Shown in pieces: positions 1-8,844 of a DNA stretch of 64,000 nt. The DNA is from Clostridia bacterium. Its GTDB lineage: Bacteria; Bacillota; Clostridia; Lachnospirales; Lachnospiraceae. Position numbers and translations under genes: made by a program. Below the pieces are notes generated by a model. The model worked only from the letters and a program-made list of their open reading frames with translations, was not told the DNA's origin and did not search any database. The stretch spans positions 248,001-312,000 of the forward strand of contig QKJQ01000027.1 of NCBI GenBank assembly GCA_003249225.1, read 5' to 3'. Positions within the stretch are counted from its first letter, which is position 1, and the number at the start of each line of letters is the position of its first letter.

Positions 1-80
1 GAGCTTGAATTGCTTCCGCATCCGATTAATCCTACCAGCATTGCCATTGTTAATACGACAACCAATAGTACCTTTTTCAT
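1..80 (-). CDS. ABC sugar transporter solute-binding lipoprotein (N-terminus only, cut by window edge)
   Basis: Only the first 26 codons are inside the window. They encode a lipoprotein signal peptide: a Lys-Lys start, a hydrophobic stretch, and a lipobox Leu-Ile-Gly-Cys with the lipidated Cys at residue 21, followed by Gly/Ser/Asn. A strong AGGAGG-type ribosome binding site precedes the ATG. It is the third gene, after two sugar-ABC permeases on the same strand, which is the usual place for the extracellular solute-binding protein of LplABC/YtcQ-type importers. The binding-protein identity is inferred from signal peptide plus context, as no mature domain is visible. Confidence 0.75.
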   Translation of the reverse strand, partial: MKKVLLVVVLTMAMLVGLIGCGSNSS

Positions 81-150
81 ATCTTATACCCTCCTTTTTT
101 TATAATTTCATTGGAACAGGCTGACCTGCTCCAAGAAAATTCGTTGAACA

Positions 151-1065
151 TTACCCCTTTACAGCACCGATTGTAATACCACCTATAAAATACTTCTGAA
201 CAAATGGATACAAAAAGATAATCGGTCCGGTTGATAATACAGCGGTTGCCATCTTTAGTGTCTCCTGAGGAAGATCATCAAAAGTTACATAGGTAGCTGC
301 AACCGAATTCTTAAGACTTGCTATCTTATTAACAACTTCATAAAGGTTATACTGTAAAGTCTTGTACTGAACTCTTGAACTTAAGAAAAGCGAGCAGTTA
401 TACCATTCATTCCAGTAAGACAAAGCGAGGAACAAGCCAATTGTCGCAAGTGCCGGTTTCAAAAGCGGGATAACAAGGGATGAAAAAATTCTCATATCTC
501 CAGCTCCGTCGATCTTGCCTGATTCCGTAATCTCATGAGGAATCGACTTAACGAAATTCTTCATGAGAATGATAAGCCATGGAGACATCAACAACGGAAG
601 AAATACTGCCAGATAATTGTCTTTCAGGTGATAAGTCTGTGTCATCATCAGATAGTAAGGTGCAAGTCCTGCTGAAAACAAACTTGTAAAATAAATGTAG
701 AACGAAATGGCATTACGAAATGGAAAATCACGTCTTTGCAATGCATAACCTGTCATTGATATAATGAACAGACCAATTGCAGTTCCGCAAACTGTCATAA
801 CAATCGTCACAACATAGGATCCACCGATTGTACCGCCTTTGATTACAAGATCATATGCATAAGTCGTAAATCCTCTTGGGAAAAAAGTAAAACCGCTTTT
901 TCTGACAACTGCTTCCTCACTGAATGAAGTTCCTATAATAAGCAGAAATGGAAACACACAAGCCAGTGCATAAAAGCTTACAAATATATACCCAAATCCT
1001 CTGATGATCGCATCGGATAAATCAAGTCTTTTTCTATTCTTTTTTACCACACTATTTGTACTCAT
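151..1065 (-). CDS. Carbohydrate ABC transporter permease, LplC/YtcP type
   Basis: A 304-residue inner-membrane permease with about six hydrophobic segments, the usual size for MalG-like sugar permeases. The cytoplasmic EAA loop that contacts the ATPase is visible as E-S-G-K-I-D-G-A-G-D followed by I-P-L-L-K-P at about residues 182-205. The sequence resembles the LplC/YtcP subgroup, which imports oligosaccharides such as uronates or xylo-oligosaccharides. It lies 11 bp after the LplB-type permease and 70 bp before the binding lipoprotein, so the three form one operon. No ATPase gene is present, which is normal because these importers often share an MsmX-type ATPase. The substrate cannot be read from sequence. 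Confidence 0.9.
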   Translation of the reverse strand: MSTNSVVKKNRKRLDLSDAIIRGFGYIFVSFYALACVFPFLLIIGTSFSEEAVVRKSGFTFFPRGFTTYAYDLVIKGGTIGGSYVVTIVMTVCGTAIGLFIISMTGYALQRRDFPFRNAISFYIYFTSLFSAGLAPYYLMMTQTYHLKDNYLAVFLPLLMSPWLIILMKNFVKSIPHEITESGKIDGAGDMRIFSSLVIPLLKPALATIGLFLALSYWNEWYNCSLFLSSRVQYKTLQYNLYEVVNKIASLKNSVAATYVTFDDLPQETLKMATAVLSTGPIIFLYPFVQKYFIGGITIGAVKG

Positions 1066-1076
1066 CTTTGCCCCTC

Positions 1077-2057
1077 CTAAAACAGTGAATAATCCGGATT
1101 GAGTTTTCTTACAACCCAGTTACTGGTCAACACAAGCACAAAACCAAACAAGGACTGGTACAATCCAACCGCACTGGCTGTTGAAAAGTTGAAATCATTC
1201 ATGGTTGCACGGTATACATAAGTCTCGATAATATCGGTCGTACTGAACAGCATGGAATTCTGTCCGATTATGTTGTAGAACAGACCAAAGTTACCTTTTA
1301 CGATTCCGCCAAGAGCAAACAGGAAAAGTATGACTACCGTCTGCTTCAGACCCGGAAGAATAATATAGAAGATCTTTTGAAAACCATTCGCACCATCCAC
1401 TCTGGCTGCTTCTATGATCTCAGCATCAATTCCCATGATTGCCGCAAAGTAAACGACTGAATTGTATCCTGTTACCTGCCAAAGGAATATGACGACCAGT
1501 ATGACTGGCCAGACATTCGCATTCGAGTAAGGTCCCCAGCGTTCAAATCCAAGATTCACAAGAACTGTATTCACAAAACCATAATCATAATTCAACATGT
1601 TATAAACAAGGAATCCGACCAGAACGTGTGAAATAAAATAAGGTAAGAACATCATTGTCTGCGATACTTTTTTAAAGTATTTGCTGCGAAGTTCATTAAG
1701 AAGGATAGCCATAAAGATAGCCAATAAGTTACCCAAAATAATAAATGCAAGATTATAAAGAATCGTATTTCTTGTCAGCATTGCAATCTTTCCTGATGTA
1801 AACAGAAACTTAAAATTACTGAGGCCAACAAATTTACTGCCAAATATACCTTTGTTATAACTGTAATTAATAAACGCTACATAAATACCAGGCAGTGGCA
1901 TATAACTGAATAGAAAGAAAAATACGATGGCTGGTATACACATAAGTGTCAATACCCTGTAGTGAATCAGATTAATAAAAAATCGTTTGATCGGATTCTT
2001 TATTTGCTTTTTAGGGTGTAAGGCTACTACATTTTGTTTTTTGTTCCTCAATTTCAT
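1077..2057 (-). CDS. Carbohydrate ABC transporter permease, LplB/YteP type
   Basis: A 326-residue permease with a basic N-terminus, about six membrane segments and an EAA loop (E-A-A-R-V-D-G-A-N-G then I-L-P-G-L) at about residues 215-240. It is the first gene of the operon and partners the LplC-type permease just downstream. The start is uncertain: AGGAGG ends only 1 nt before the ATG used here, whereas a TTG six bases further in (2051) has ideal 7-nt spacing. The upstream region carries a predicted promoter overlapped by a cre-like site, so carbon-catabolite control is likely. The divergent AraC gene is the probable specific activator. Confidence 0.9.
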   Translation of the reverse strand: MKLRNKKQNVVALHPKKQIKNPIKRFFINLIHYRVLTLMCIPAIVFFFLFSYMPLPGIYVAFINYSYNKGIFGSKFVGLSNFKFLFTSGKIAMLTRNTILYNLAFIILGNLLAIFMAILLNELRSKYFKKVSQTMMFLPYFISHVLVGFLVYNMLNYDYGFVNTVLVNLGFERWGPYSNANVWPVILVVIFLWQVTGYNSVVYFAAIMGIDAEIIEAARVDGANGFQKIFYIILPGLKQTVVILFLFALGGIVKGNFGLFYNIIGQNSMLFSTTDIIETYVYRATMNDFNFSTASAVGLYQSLFGFVLVLTSNWVVRKLNPDYSLF

Positions 2058-2188
2058 ACCTCCTCACGTAATTCATACAAGACCTTATAACCAGTGTGAA
2101 TATATGTATCTTTGCCCTTTCAAGCATTTATACCGTCATGACTTTTCGTTATATGTGCATCTTGTCTTATATTAATAATGTGGAACCG

Positions 2189-2217
2189 ATATCAGATGTG
2201 CAGTTAAGCAACTGCAA
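2189..2217 (-). promoter_or_regulatory. Predicted promoter of the sugar-ABC operon with cre-like site
   Basis: On the minus strand a -35 TTGCAG and a -10 TGATAT are separated by 17 bp. The -10 is overlapped by a 14-bp CcpA-type cre match on the plus strand (TGGAACCGATATCA, 2181-2194), which fits TGNAANCGNWNNCA. The spacer holds a small dyad GCAGTT-N4-AACTGC (2200-2215) that could bind the AraC-type activator. A second near-cre (GGTAATCGGTTTCA) is at 2267-2280. Confidence 0.5.
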
Positions 2218-2316
2218 ATTTCACAATTTTCGATAAATATGTACATTTTGCTCTCTTTATTGTGTAGGTAATCGGTTTCATATATACATTATATATAATT
2301 ATTTTATAGAATAACA

Positions 2317-2345
2317 TTGACATTTCGTAATCTAACATGTATATT
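2317..2345 (+). promoter_or_regulatory. Predicted sigma-A promoter of the AraC regulator gene
   Basis: A perfect -35 TTGACA and a -10 TATATT are separated by 17 bp, about 50 bp upstream of the AraC gene start. The rest of the 344-bp divergent intergenic region (2058-2401) is AT-rich and holds no gene. Confidence 0.65.
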
Positions 2346-2401
2346 TGAGAATAGAAGCAGATATTCTACTCTTACAACTTTTCATGGGGAGGAATTCATA
2401 A

Positions 2402-3328
2402 ATGAAGCAATCATTTGCAGTTGAGTCGTTACGCTCTGTCAGTTTTGCCAAAGTACAGACATTTTCCGGTGATGCCCTGTTACCTAAGAGCCATCCGTCG
2501 AATCATGTAATTCTGTATCTTGAAAATGGCACCCTCGAACTTACCATCAACAAAAGAACGATGGAACTCCATTCCGATGATGTTCTTGTACTGCATTCAT
2601 CGGACGAATTCCATTCTCTGCATTCTGTAAGCGATACATCCACAGTTATACATATACAGTTTCCAGGTAATCGAGCCGATGAACCTTTTTCCTATTATAA
2701 TATGCCACAGTATCACTATCCACGGAACGGAATACCAGTCAGCGGTGTTCCAAGAAATGAAATGCGAAGCATGTTTACCGTTATGTCACAGACTCCGACC
2801 GGACAGAACAACGCAAAAAAAGTGCAGCTTAGTTCTTTGCTGCACTGTCAACGCTATCCTTATTCCAAAATTCTTTTTGAAGAAATTGTTAACGCCTACT
2901 CTTCACTCGATAAAAACCGCGACACAAAACTGAATCATATGATCAACCTTCTTCTCTGTATTCTGGAAGAATGTGATCATGACGAGCTGCCAGACGATGT
3001 AATTGCCAGTCAGATTGTTACCATGATTCAACAAAACCCTCAGATCTATTACACGAATAAGGATTTTTCAAAATACTTCTACATCTGTGACAAAACTCTG
3101 AACCACAGATTCAAGAATGTATATTCAAAAAGCATCTACGAATATCAAACGGAGTATAAGCTGGAGCTGGTCCGCAACACGCTTCTCTCCCATCCTTCCA
3201 TCAAATTGAGTGAGTTAGCCATGAATTACGGTTTTTATGATGCTTTTCACCTAAGCAAACTATTCAAAAAACAATATGGCCGTTCACCAAGACAATACCT
3301 TACTGAACTCAAATCAAATCAGGCATAG
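2402..3328 (+). CDS. AraC-family transcriptional regulator
   Basis: A 308-residue regulator with an N-terminal cupin-like sensing region (about 1-140) and a C-terminal AraC double helix-turn-helix (about 205-303). The signature L-A-M-N-Y-G-F-Y-D-A-F-H-L-S-K-L-F-K-K is followed by G-R-S-P-R-Q-Y. A GGGGAGG ribosome binding site sits 9 nt before the ATG. It is divergent from the sugar-ABC operon, the standard arrangement for a pathway-specific activator, so it probably controls that transporter. Its last 10 bp overlap the end of the convergent sensor gene, so no terminator separates the two. Confidence 0.9.
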   Translation: MKQSFAVESLRSVSFAKVQTFSGDALLPKSHPSNHVILYLENGTLELTINKRTMELHSDDVLVLHSSDEFHSLHSVSDTSTVIHIQFPGNRADEPFSYYNMPQYHYPRNGIPVSGVPRNEMRSMFTVMSQTPTGQNNAKKVQLSSLLHCQRYPYSKILFEEIVNAYSSLDKNRDTKLNHMINLLLCILEECDHDELPDDVIASQIVTMIQQNPQIYYTNKDFSKYFYICDKTLNHRFKNVYSKSIYEYQTEYKLELVRNTLLSHPSIKLSELAMNYGFYDAFHLSKLFKKQYGRSPRQYLTELKSNQA

Positions 3329-6096
3329 TAAATACCATCTCCAGTATCATTAAGGACAGGAACATCCTCATGATTCCGTATCATACCAGAGAACATCCGA
3401 AGAAGAGTCGGGTCAAATGCTTTACCGGATTCCTGATTCAGCTCTTCCAGAACTCTGTTCCTGGTTTCATCATCCTCCCATTGCTGATCCGGTATTTTAC
3501 GGTCAAACGCTTCTGCAATCGCTATAATCCTTGCCTGAAGGGGTATTTCATTTTTGGATAACCCCTTCGGGAATCCTGTACCATCCCATTTTTCATGATG
3601 TGCATAAGCCGCCTCTGCAAGATCAAGTGTTCCGTCAAATAAATTCAAGATCCGGTATCCTGCCGCAGTATGCTGCATCTTCATCTGTAATTCTTTCTCA
3701 TCTTTTGGTTCACGAACGCGGAGTATTGTATCATCCAGTGTAATCTTTCCGATGTCATGCAGATATCCTGCATTGAATAACTTTTGGATCTCCGTTTCTG
3801 TAAGCTCCAGATGCTGTCCCATTGCCTTGCAAAGCACAGCAACATGATAGGAGTGTTTCTGTTCGCCTTCAAGCTTCCTGTGTAACGTTCTGATTATAGA
3901 AGTTATTGTTTCTTTTCCAAAGTTCTTTTTTGTTAATGCTTTATCCTTGTACATTTCATATTCTGCATTACCCATGATCTTTTCAATATTCTGACTTTCG
4001 AATAACTTCGTATCCAGACCAAGTGCCATGCTGCAGCTGATATCATTCACTTTCTCTTCACTTATCCGCTTTCTGATTTGTTCCATGATTACAATTGCAT
4101 CTTCTTTTTTCGTCTCCGGAAGAAGGATAACAAATTCATCACCACCGATTCTTCCAATCAATTTATGTTCTGTGCAGGATTCCTGAAGAATCTGAGCGGC
4201 TATTCGAATCAGTTCATCCCCTGCTGCATGTCCAAACACATCATTAACAAGCTTCAGCCCATTCAGGTCCGCATACAGTATCGAAACCGGGTACAAACTT
4301 TCCCTGTCGCATTTTATTATCTCCGCCTCTATGCTTCTTCGGTTCAATAACCCGGTCAGTGCGTCGTGATTATGCAGATACTCTATCCTTTCTTCACTCT
4401 GCTTTCTTTCTGTAATATCGGTAAAGGTTACAACTGCGCCAATCAGGACATCACCTTTTCTCTGTGGATAAGAATAAAACTCAACATCAAAACAGGTTTC
4501 ATCAGCCTTCCAGAAAACATCGTCTGCAGAATGACATGGTTCCCCAGTTGCAAATACTCTTAATAGCATACATTTATCTTTTCCAAGCGGAGTGTTATCA
4601 CGCTTTTTATAATGCAGAAGGTTGTGAATGTCTTTTCCCTTCAGATCCTCCTGTCTCTGATATCCAAGAATAGTCACAGCTCTGTTATTACAAAATGTAC
4701 ATATACCATTGGTATCGACACCAAAGATTCCTTCTGCTGTTGAATCAAGGATCAATCGTAGTTCATCCTTTGTTCTCACCAGATTTTCATTGGTGTTTTG
4801 AAGTTCAATCGTCCTTTTTGAAACCTTGCTCTCAAGATTATTGACAAAGTCAGACATTTTGTCAGTCATTTCGTTGAACATCTCTGAAATCTGTCCGATT
4901 TCATCTTTTCTTGTAATTGTCACTCTTCTCGACAGATCTCCTGACGATATAGTATTCATAGCAATAATCAATTGGTTGACCGGTCGGAACAGATAGGTAA
5001 TGACCCAATAAATTATAACAGTAAACAAAAGCACAAGAATCAGTACCATGAACCAGGTATATGTTATATTATTATCCAGATCTTCCATTGTGATATCTTC
5101 CGGCAGTACGGATACAACCATCCAGTCCAATCCATCTTTCACATAGTGTTCTGTGCTTACAAAATAATGTTCTTTTTCAAAAGTGAACTGATACATGCTG
5201 TCGCCTGTATATTCCAAATAGGCCTGCTTCATCATCTCGTTCTTTATATCCAATAAAGACAAACGGCTGAAGGTTCCATCATCCAGAATTGTATAATCTG
5301 TCTCGCCAAAGGAATTCCCTATCATCTCTTCTGTCTGTGTTTCAAATATCATCGCATATCCACCGATTTTGGCAGCCGCTTCATTTAACTCCTGATCCAC
5401 ATCGTTCAAAAGCATATGCGCACCAAGAACACCAAGCAGTTCACCATCCAGATTATAGACCGGACATGATGTTGATATTGTAAGATCGTTCATATAAAAA
5501 TGTTTATATATAGATGAATATACAATGGTCCCATATTCGACGGCCCGTTTATACCAATCTCTTGTTCTTGGATCGAAGGCTCCGGCTTTCACCGCAAGAG
5601 TTCCTGCTGTCAGATCATCATTCAGTGAATAATACCAGGATATACCATCGGTCATGGCATTGTTGATCATGATTTCAATATCATTCTCTGCATTCCTTCT
5701 TGCTCCGTAGTACTCTCCGTCTACTGTACCAAAGCTGAAACTGTATATGTCCGATTCATGTTCCAACAATACAGATACAAAAAACTGCTCTCTTTTTTCT
5801 TTCTCTGTCATATCTATGATTTCATACTCAAGCAGGGGTTCATTGACTTCACAGATATGATACGGGACATGTAAAACAGAATCTATCGTTGTAATGACTT
5901 CATGGTTTAAATCTTCTGACATGGTAACTGCCATCTCATTCGCCGAGTTCATCCAGTTCGTAAAAATAAGCAGACCAATACTGCAAGCGGTTATAAGCAT
6001 TAATACCAAAGATACAAGTAGAATACTGTTCCTGATCGAGAGCGTTGATGCTTCCTTCTTTTTTTTATTTTTTTCAGCAATAACAATGTTTTTCAT
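3319..6096 (-). CDS. Membrane-bound CACHE-HAMP-PAS-GGDEF-HD-GYP c-di-GMP protein
   Basis: A 925-residue sensor. In order: a membrane segment (about 20-42), a large extracellular dCACHE-like domain (about 45-340), a second membrane segment (about 348-372), HAMP (about 373-425), a coiled linker, PAS (about 450-560), GGDEF (about 575-735) and HD-GYP (about 745-900). The cyclase motif is an intact G-G-D-E-F. The phosphodiesterase part shows L-H-D-I-G-K and H-H-E-K-W-D-G-T-G-F-P, so the GYP triad reads GFP. It may therefore both make and break c-di-GMP in response to an external ligand. The start at 6096 is chosen because GGGAG lies 7 nt before it; a longer frame to 6147 lacks a good site. It converges on the AraC gene with a 10-bp overlap. 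Confidence 0.88.
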   Translation of the reverse strand: MKNIVIAEKNKKKKEASTLSIRNSILLVSLVLMLITACSIGLLIFTNWMNSANEMAVTMSEDLNHEVITTIDSVLHVPYHICEVNEPLLEYEIIDMTEKEKREQFFVSVLLEHESDIYSFSFGTVDGEYYGARRNAENDIEIMINNAMTDGISWYYSLNDDLTAGTLAVKAGAFDPRTRDWYKRAVEYGTIVYSSIYKHFYMNDLTISTSCPVYNLDGELLGVLGAHMLLNDVDQELNEAAAKIGGYAMIFETQTEEMIGNSFGETDYTILDDGTFSRLSLLDIKNEMMKQAYLEYTGDSMYQFTFEKEHYFVSTEHYVKDGLDWMVVSVLPEDITMEDLDNNITYTWFMVLILVLLFTVIIYWVITYLFRPVNQLIIAMNTISSGDLSRRVTITRKDEIGQISEMFNEMTDKMSDFVNNLESKVSKRTIELQNTNENLVRTKDELRLILDSTAEGIFGVDTNGICTFCNNRAVTILGYQRQEDLKGKDIHNLLHYKKRDNTPLGKDKCMLLRVFATGEPCHSADDVFWKADETCFDVEFYSYPQRKGDVLIGAVVTFTDITERKQSEERIEYLHNHDALTGLLNRRSIEAEIIKCDRESLYPVSILYADLNGLKLVNDVFGHAAGDELIRIAAQILQESCTEHKLIGRIGGDEFVILLPETKKEDAIVIMEQIRKRISEEKVNDISCSMALGLDTKLFESQNIEKIMGNAEYEMYKDKALTKKNFGKETITSIIRTLHRKLEGEQKHSYHVAVLCKAMGQHLELTETEIQKLFNAGYLHDIGKITLDDTILRVREPKDEKELQMKMQHTAAGYRILNLFDGTLDLAEAAYAHHEKWDGTGFPKGLSKNEIPLQARIIAIAEAFDRKIPDQQWEDDETRNRVLEELNQESGKAFDPTLLRMFSGMIRNHEDVPVLNDTGDGIYYA

Positions 6097-6201
6097 AGTT
6101 ATACTCCCGCACTCCACGTAATCAAACATTGGTTTCATATTCTGCAAATTTTAAGATGCTATACCTTATATACTAATGTACCTTGTGCTTTCTGTCAAAT
6201 T

Positions 6202-6242
6202 AAAAAACCGCATAAGATAATTTTTCGGTTATCTTACACGGT
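6202..6242 (-). terminator. Intrinsic terminator after the ferredoxin-like gene
   Basis: A minus-strand hairpin has arms ACCGTGTAAGATAA and TTATCTTATGCGGT, with an 8-nt loop, followed by six T. It lies just past the stop of the gene ending at 6261. Confidence 0.75.
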
Positions 6243-6260
6243 ATGGTTTATTAATATATT

Positions 6261-7007
6261 TTAGTCAAGAATTCTTCCATCCGTTGAAATCGTAACTACC
6301 TGCCATGGCAGGAACTTTCCACTATTCTGTAACGCTTTCTTCGCAGCATATTCAATACCACCGCAGCAAGGCACTTCCATACGAACAATTGTTACACTTT
6401 TTATCTCATTGTTTCGAATGATTTCTGTAAGTTTATCACTGTAATCACCTTCATCAAGCTTTGGACATCCGATCAGGGTCACTTTATTTCGTATGAACTC
6501 TTTATGAAAGTTTCCGTAGGCATACGCAGTACAGTCCGCTGCAATGAGCAGGTTAGCTCCATTGAAATAAGCTGCATTTACCGGTGCAAGTTTGATCTGT
6601 ACCGGCCATTGCCGCAGTTCGCTCTGGATACTCTGCTCCGTCTTATACTCTGCTCCCTGACGAACCGACTGCTCTGCTGTGTTACCGGTATTGTCTCTTG
6701 CAATCGCTCTTGACTGACTTCCCGGACAGCCACAAGCCAGTTTTTCTTCTTTCTTACCTTCTTCCTTTTCCTGTTCCTTTTTCAGATTCACCGCTGCTTC
6801 ATCAAATGCGGCTGCTTCACGCTCTTCGAAGGTTATTGCTCCAGTCGGGCAGACCGGCAGACAGTTTCCGAGTCCATCACAGTAATCATCACGTAAGAGT
6901 TTTGCTTTTCCATCAACCATCCCTATTGCTCCTTCGTGACATGCACTTGCACACGCACCGCATCCATTGCACAGTTCCTCGTTGATTGTTATTATTTTTC
7001 TTATCAT
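6261..7007 (-). CDS. 4Fe-4S ferredoxin-like protein with C-terminal cysteine domain
   Basis: A 248-residue cytoplasmic protein. Residues 8-60 form a two-cluster ferredoxin: C-N-G-C-G-A-C-A-S-A-C then C-D-G-L-G-N-C-L-P-V-C-P. A low-complexity charged linker with many Glu/Lys and C-G-C-P-G-S follows, then a globular C-terminal region (about 125-248) with A-A-D-C-T-A, G-C-P-K-L-D and P-C-C-G-G-I-E. This layout is common among uncharacterised Fe-S proteins of anaerobes; an electron-carrier role is inferred and the partner is unknown. The start is the ATG at 7007, with GTGAGG 10 nt upstream, rather than the GTG at 7022 inside that site. Confidence 0.8.
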   Translation of the reverse strand: MIRKIITINEELCNGCGACASACHEGAIGMVDGKAKLLRDDYCDGLGNCLPVCPTGAITFEEREAAAFDEAAVNLKKEQEKEEGKKEEKLACGCPGSQSRAIARDNTGNTAEQSVRQGAEYKTEQSIQSELRQWPVQIKLAPVNAAYFNGANLLIAADCTAYAYGNFHKEFIRNKVTLIGCPKLDEGDYSDKLTEIIRNNEIKSVTIVRMEVPCCGGIEYAAKKALQNSGKFLPWQVVTISTDGRILD

Positions 7008-7163
7008 ACAACAGTACCTCACTTTTTTTATTTTTTATCGTTCATGCGTCCTATGAATTTCACTCTTCCAGATTCTTATACCTTGTTGAAATATTTGATC
7101 TTCTTTTCTTTGTCAGAGTAAGAATTCGGTCATATTTCGTTCTGTGTTTGCAGTATAACAGGA

Positions 7164-7193
7164 AGTATAGGAAAATTCCGTTGTAATTACAAC
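7164..7193 (-). promoter_or_regulatory. Promoter with 14-bp palindromic operator upstream of the ferredoxin-like gene
   Basis: On the minus strand a -35 TTGTAA and a -10 TATACT are separated by 17 bp. The -35 lies inside a perfect palindrome GTTGTAATTACAAC (7180-7193), so a dimeric repressor could block the polymerase. The remainder of the 7008-7370 region holds this promoter, the opposite promoter of the MATE gene, and no gene. Confidence 0.5.
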
Positions 7194-7267
7194 AAAATAT
7201 AAATTTCTGCATTAAATCATATTTCGATGTTTTTTCTTATATCGTTTATCTATTTCAAATAATAGGA

Positions 7268-7296
7268 TTGACATTCAACCTGTATTCACATAGAAT
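7268..7296 (+). promoter_or_regulatory. Predicted sigma-A promoter of the first MATE gene
   Basis: A perfect TTGACA, 17 bp, then TAGAAT, 75 bp before the gene start at 7371. Confidence 0.6.
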
Positions 7297-7370
7297 GCTG
7301 ATGAATCTATTCAATTTTACATGTTTTTTTCGAGGATATTACGTCTAATGTACGTAGGAATGAGGGTTAA

Positions 7371-8723
7371 ATGAGATACCGTTATTTATGTGACATGACC
7401 GAAGGAAAACCAACCGGCCTGCTTCTTAAGTTTTCCATACCTATGCTGATTGGTAATTTATTTCAGCAATTATACAATATGGTCGATTCTGTTATAGTCG
7501 GTCACTATGTTGGCGATAATGCACTGGCAGCTGTTGGTGCGACCGGCGCTTTGAATTTCTTCTTTTTTTCCCTTGCTTTTGGTATGGCCGCTGGTGTTGG
7601 CGTTATCGTTTCACAGTATTTTGGAGCCAAGAATGAAACCGGTGTCAAAAAAGCCATTGCAACCTCTATTTATGTAATGACAGCCTCTGCGATCCTGATG
7701 GGGGCACTGGGTATTCTTCTGGCACGTAAAGTTCTTCTCTTTATGGATACTCCGGAAAATATTCTTGGCGATTCCATCCTTTACCTGCGAATAAGCTGCG
7801 GCGGATTGATTGCGATTGCTTTTTATAATGGTATCTCTGCAATTTTACGTGCACTCGGTGATTCAAAGACTCCTTTGATTTTCCTTATATTTGCCAGCGT
7901 TATTAATGCTGTATTGGATCTTCTTTTTGTTGTACAGTTCTCCATGGGTGTTGCCGGTGTAGCCATTGCAACTATTATAGCACAAATGACAGCTGCCGTC
8001 GGCTGTATCATTTATGCTTTTCGTAAAGTCCATTATATGCGTATGCCATTGCACGAATATGTTCCTGACAAAAGAGTTATGATACAAACACTGAGCATTG
8101 GTGTCCCGATCGCCTTTCAGAATTCACTGATCTCGGTATCCTGTCTCGTTCTGCAGCGCATTATCAATGGTTACGGTGCCTCGGTCGTTGCGGCTTATAC
8201 AGCCAGCAGCCGTTTTGAACAGCTGATTCATCAGCCATTTACATCTCTTGGTGTTGCCGTCGCAACCTTCACCGGTCAGAACTTTGGCGCCGGTAAGCTG
8301 GATCGAGTTAAAGAAGGTTTTCGTGCTGCCATGAAGGTAAGTACAATCTTTGCCTTTGTCATGCTGCCCATTGTATACTTTTCCGGAAGATTTTTGATGC
8401 ACATTTTTACAAAGACTGATACTGTCGTAGACATCGGAGCTTCCGGTATTCGAATCACTGCTTTGTTCTATTCCCTGCTTGGTATGATTTATATGACCAG
8501 AAATCTTCTAAATGGAATTGGTGATGCAAAATTTTCCATGGTCTCCGGAATTGTTGAAGTTATTGGACGATTTGGATTTGCTTCCTTACTCGCTGCTCTT
8601 CCTTTCCTTGGTGTTTTAGGCGTATGGCTCGCCAATGGGCTTACCTGGACCATTACCGGAATCGCAGGCCTCATTCGTTATTACTGGCAAAAAAAGCACT
8701 TATTGAAAGCGAACATTTCATAA
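7371..8723 (+). CDS. MATE-family multidrug/Na+ efflux transporter
   Basis: A 450-residue polytopic membrane protein with about 12 hydrophobic segments in two homologous halves, the full MATE length. The N-terminus shows the DinF/NorM-type start T-E-G-K-P-T-G-L-L-L-K-F-S-I-P-M-L-I-G-N-L-F-Q-Q, and each half has the typical G-A-S/G-A-G loop. It probably exports cationic drugs or metabolites against Na+ or H+. GAGGG lies 5 nt before the ATG. It has its own promoter, and the terminator-like hairpin at 8798-8828 separates it from the EAL gene. Substrate unknown. Confidence 0.9.
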   Translation: MRYRYLCDMTEGKPTGLLLKFSIPMLIGNLFQQLYNMVDSVIVGHYVGDNALAAVGATGALNFFFFSLAFGMAAGVGVIVSQYFGAKNETGVKKAIATSIYVMTASAILMGALGILLARKVLLFMDTPENILGDSILYLRISCGGLIAIAFYNGISAILRALGDSKTPLIFLIFASVINAVLDLLFVVQFSMGVAGVAIATIIAQMTAAVGCIIYAFRKVHYMRMPLHEYVPDKRVMIQTLSIGVPIAFQNSLISVSCLVLQRIINGYGASVVAAYTASSRFEQLIHQPFTSLGVAVATFTGQNFGAGKLDRVKEGFRAAMKVSTIFAFVMLPIVYFSGRFLMHIFTKTDTVVDIGASGIRITALFYSLLGMIYMTRNLLNGIGDAKFSMVSGIVEVIGRFGFASLLAALPFLGVLGVWLANGLTWTITGIAGLIRYYWQKKHLLKANIS

Positions 8724-8757
8724 ATCATGATTCTTTTATCGAAACATTTTATTTAAG

Positions 8758-8787
8758 TTGACAGTTAACAGAACAAAGAGATATAAT
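8758..8787 (+). promoter_or_regulatory. Consensus sigma-A promoter for the EAL gene
   Basis: TTGACA (8758-8763), an 18-bp spacer, then TATAAT (8782-8787): both hexamers are perfect. The predicted transcript start is near 8794, immediately before a strong hairpin. Confidence 0.75.
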
Positions 8788-8797
8788 TTAATAACAA

Positions 8798-8828
8798 CGG
8801 CGTTCTCTGGGAGAATGCCGATTTTTTT
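8798..8828 (+). terminator. Terminator-like hairpin at the extreme 5' end of the EAL transcript
   Basis: Ten-bp arms CGGCGTTCTC and GAGAATGCCG (one G-T wobble) enclose a 3-nt loop and are followed by seven T. It can end transcripts from the MATE gene. Because it begins about four bases after the predicted EAL transcript start and ends 5 nt before the EAL ribosome binding site, it is also the EAL leader. Confidence 0.75.
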
Positions 8829-8844
8829 AACAAAGGAAGTATTT

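Noticed and set aside
1987-2175. 62-residue plus-strand frame upstream of the AraC gene
   Set aside because: It overlaps the start of the LplB-type permease antisense, and no ribosome binding site or domain was seen.
8758-8844. N-terminal extension of the EAL protein
   Set aside because: The frame's first codon lies inside the -35 box and the leader contains a hairpin. The ATG at 8845 has the ribosome binding site.
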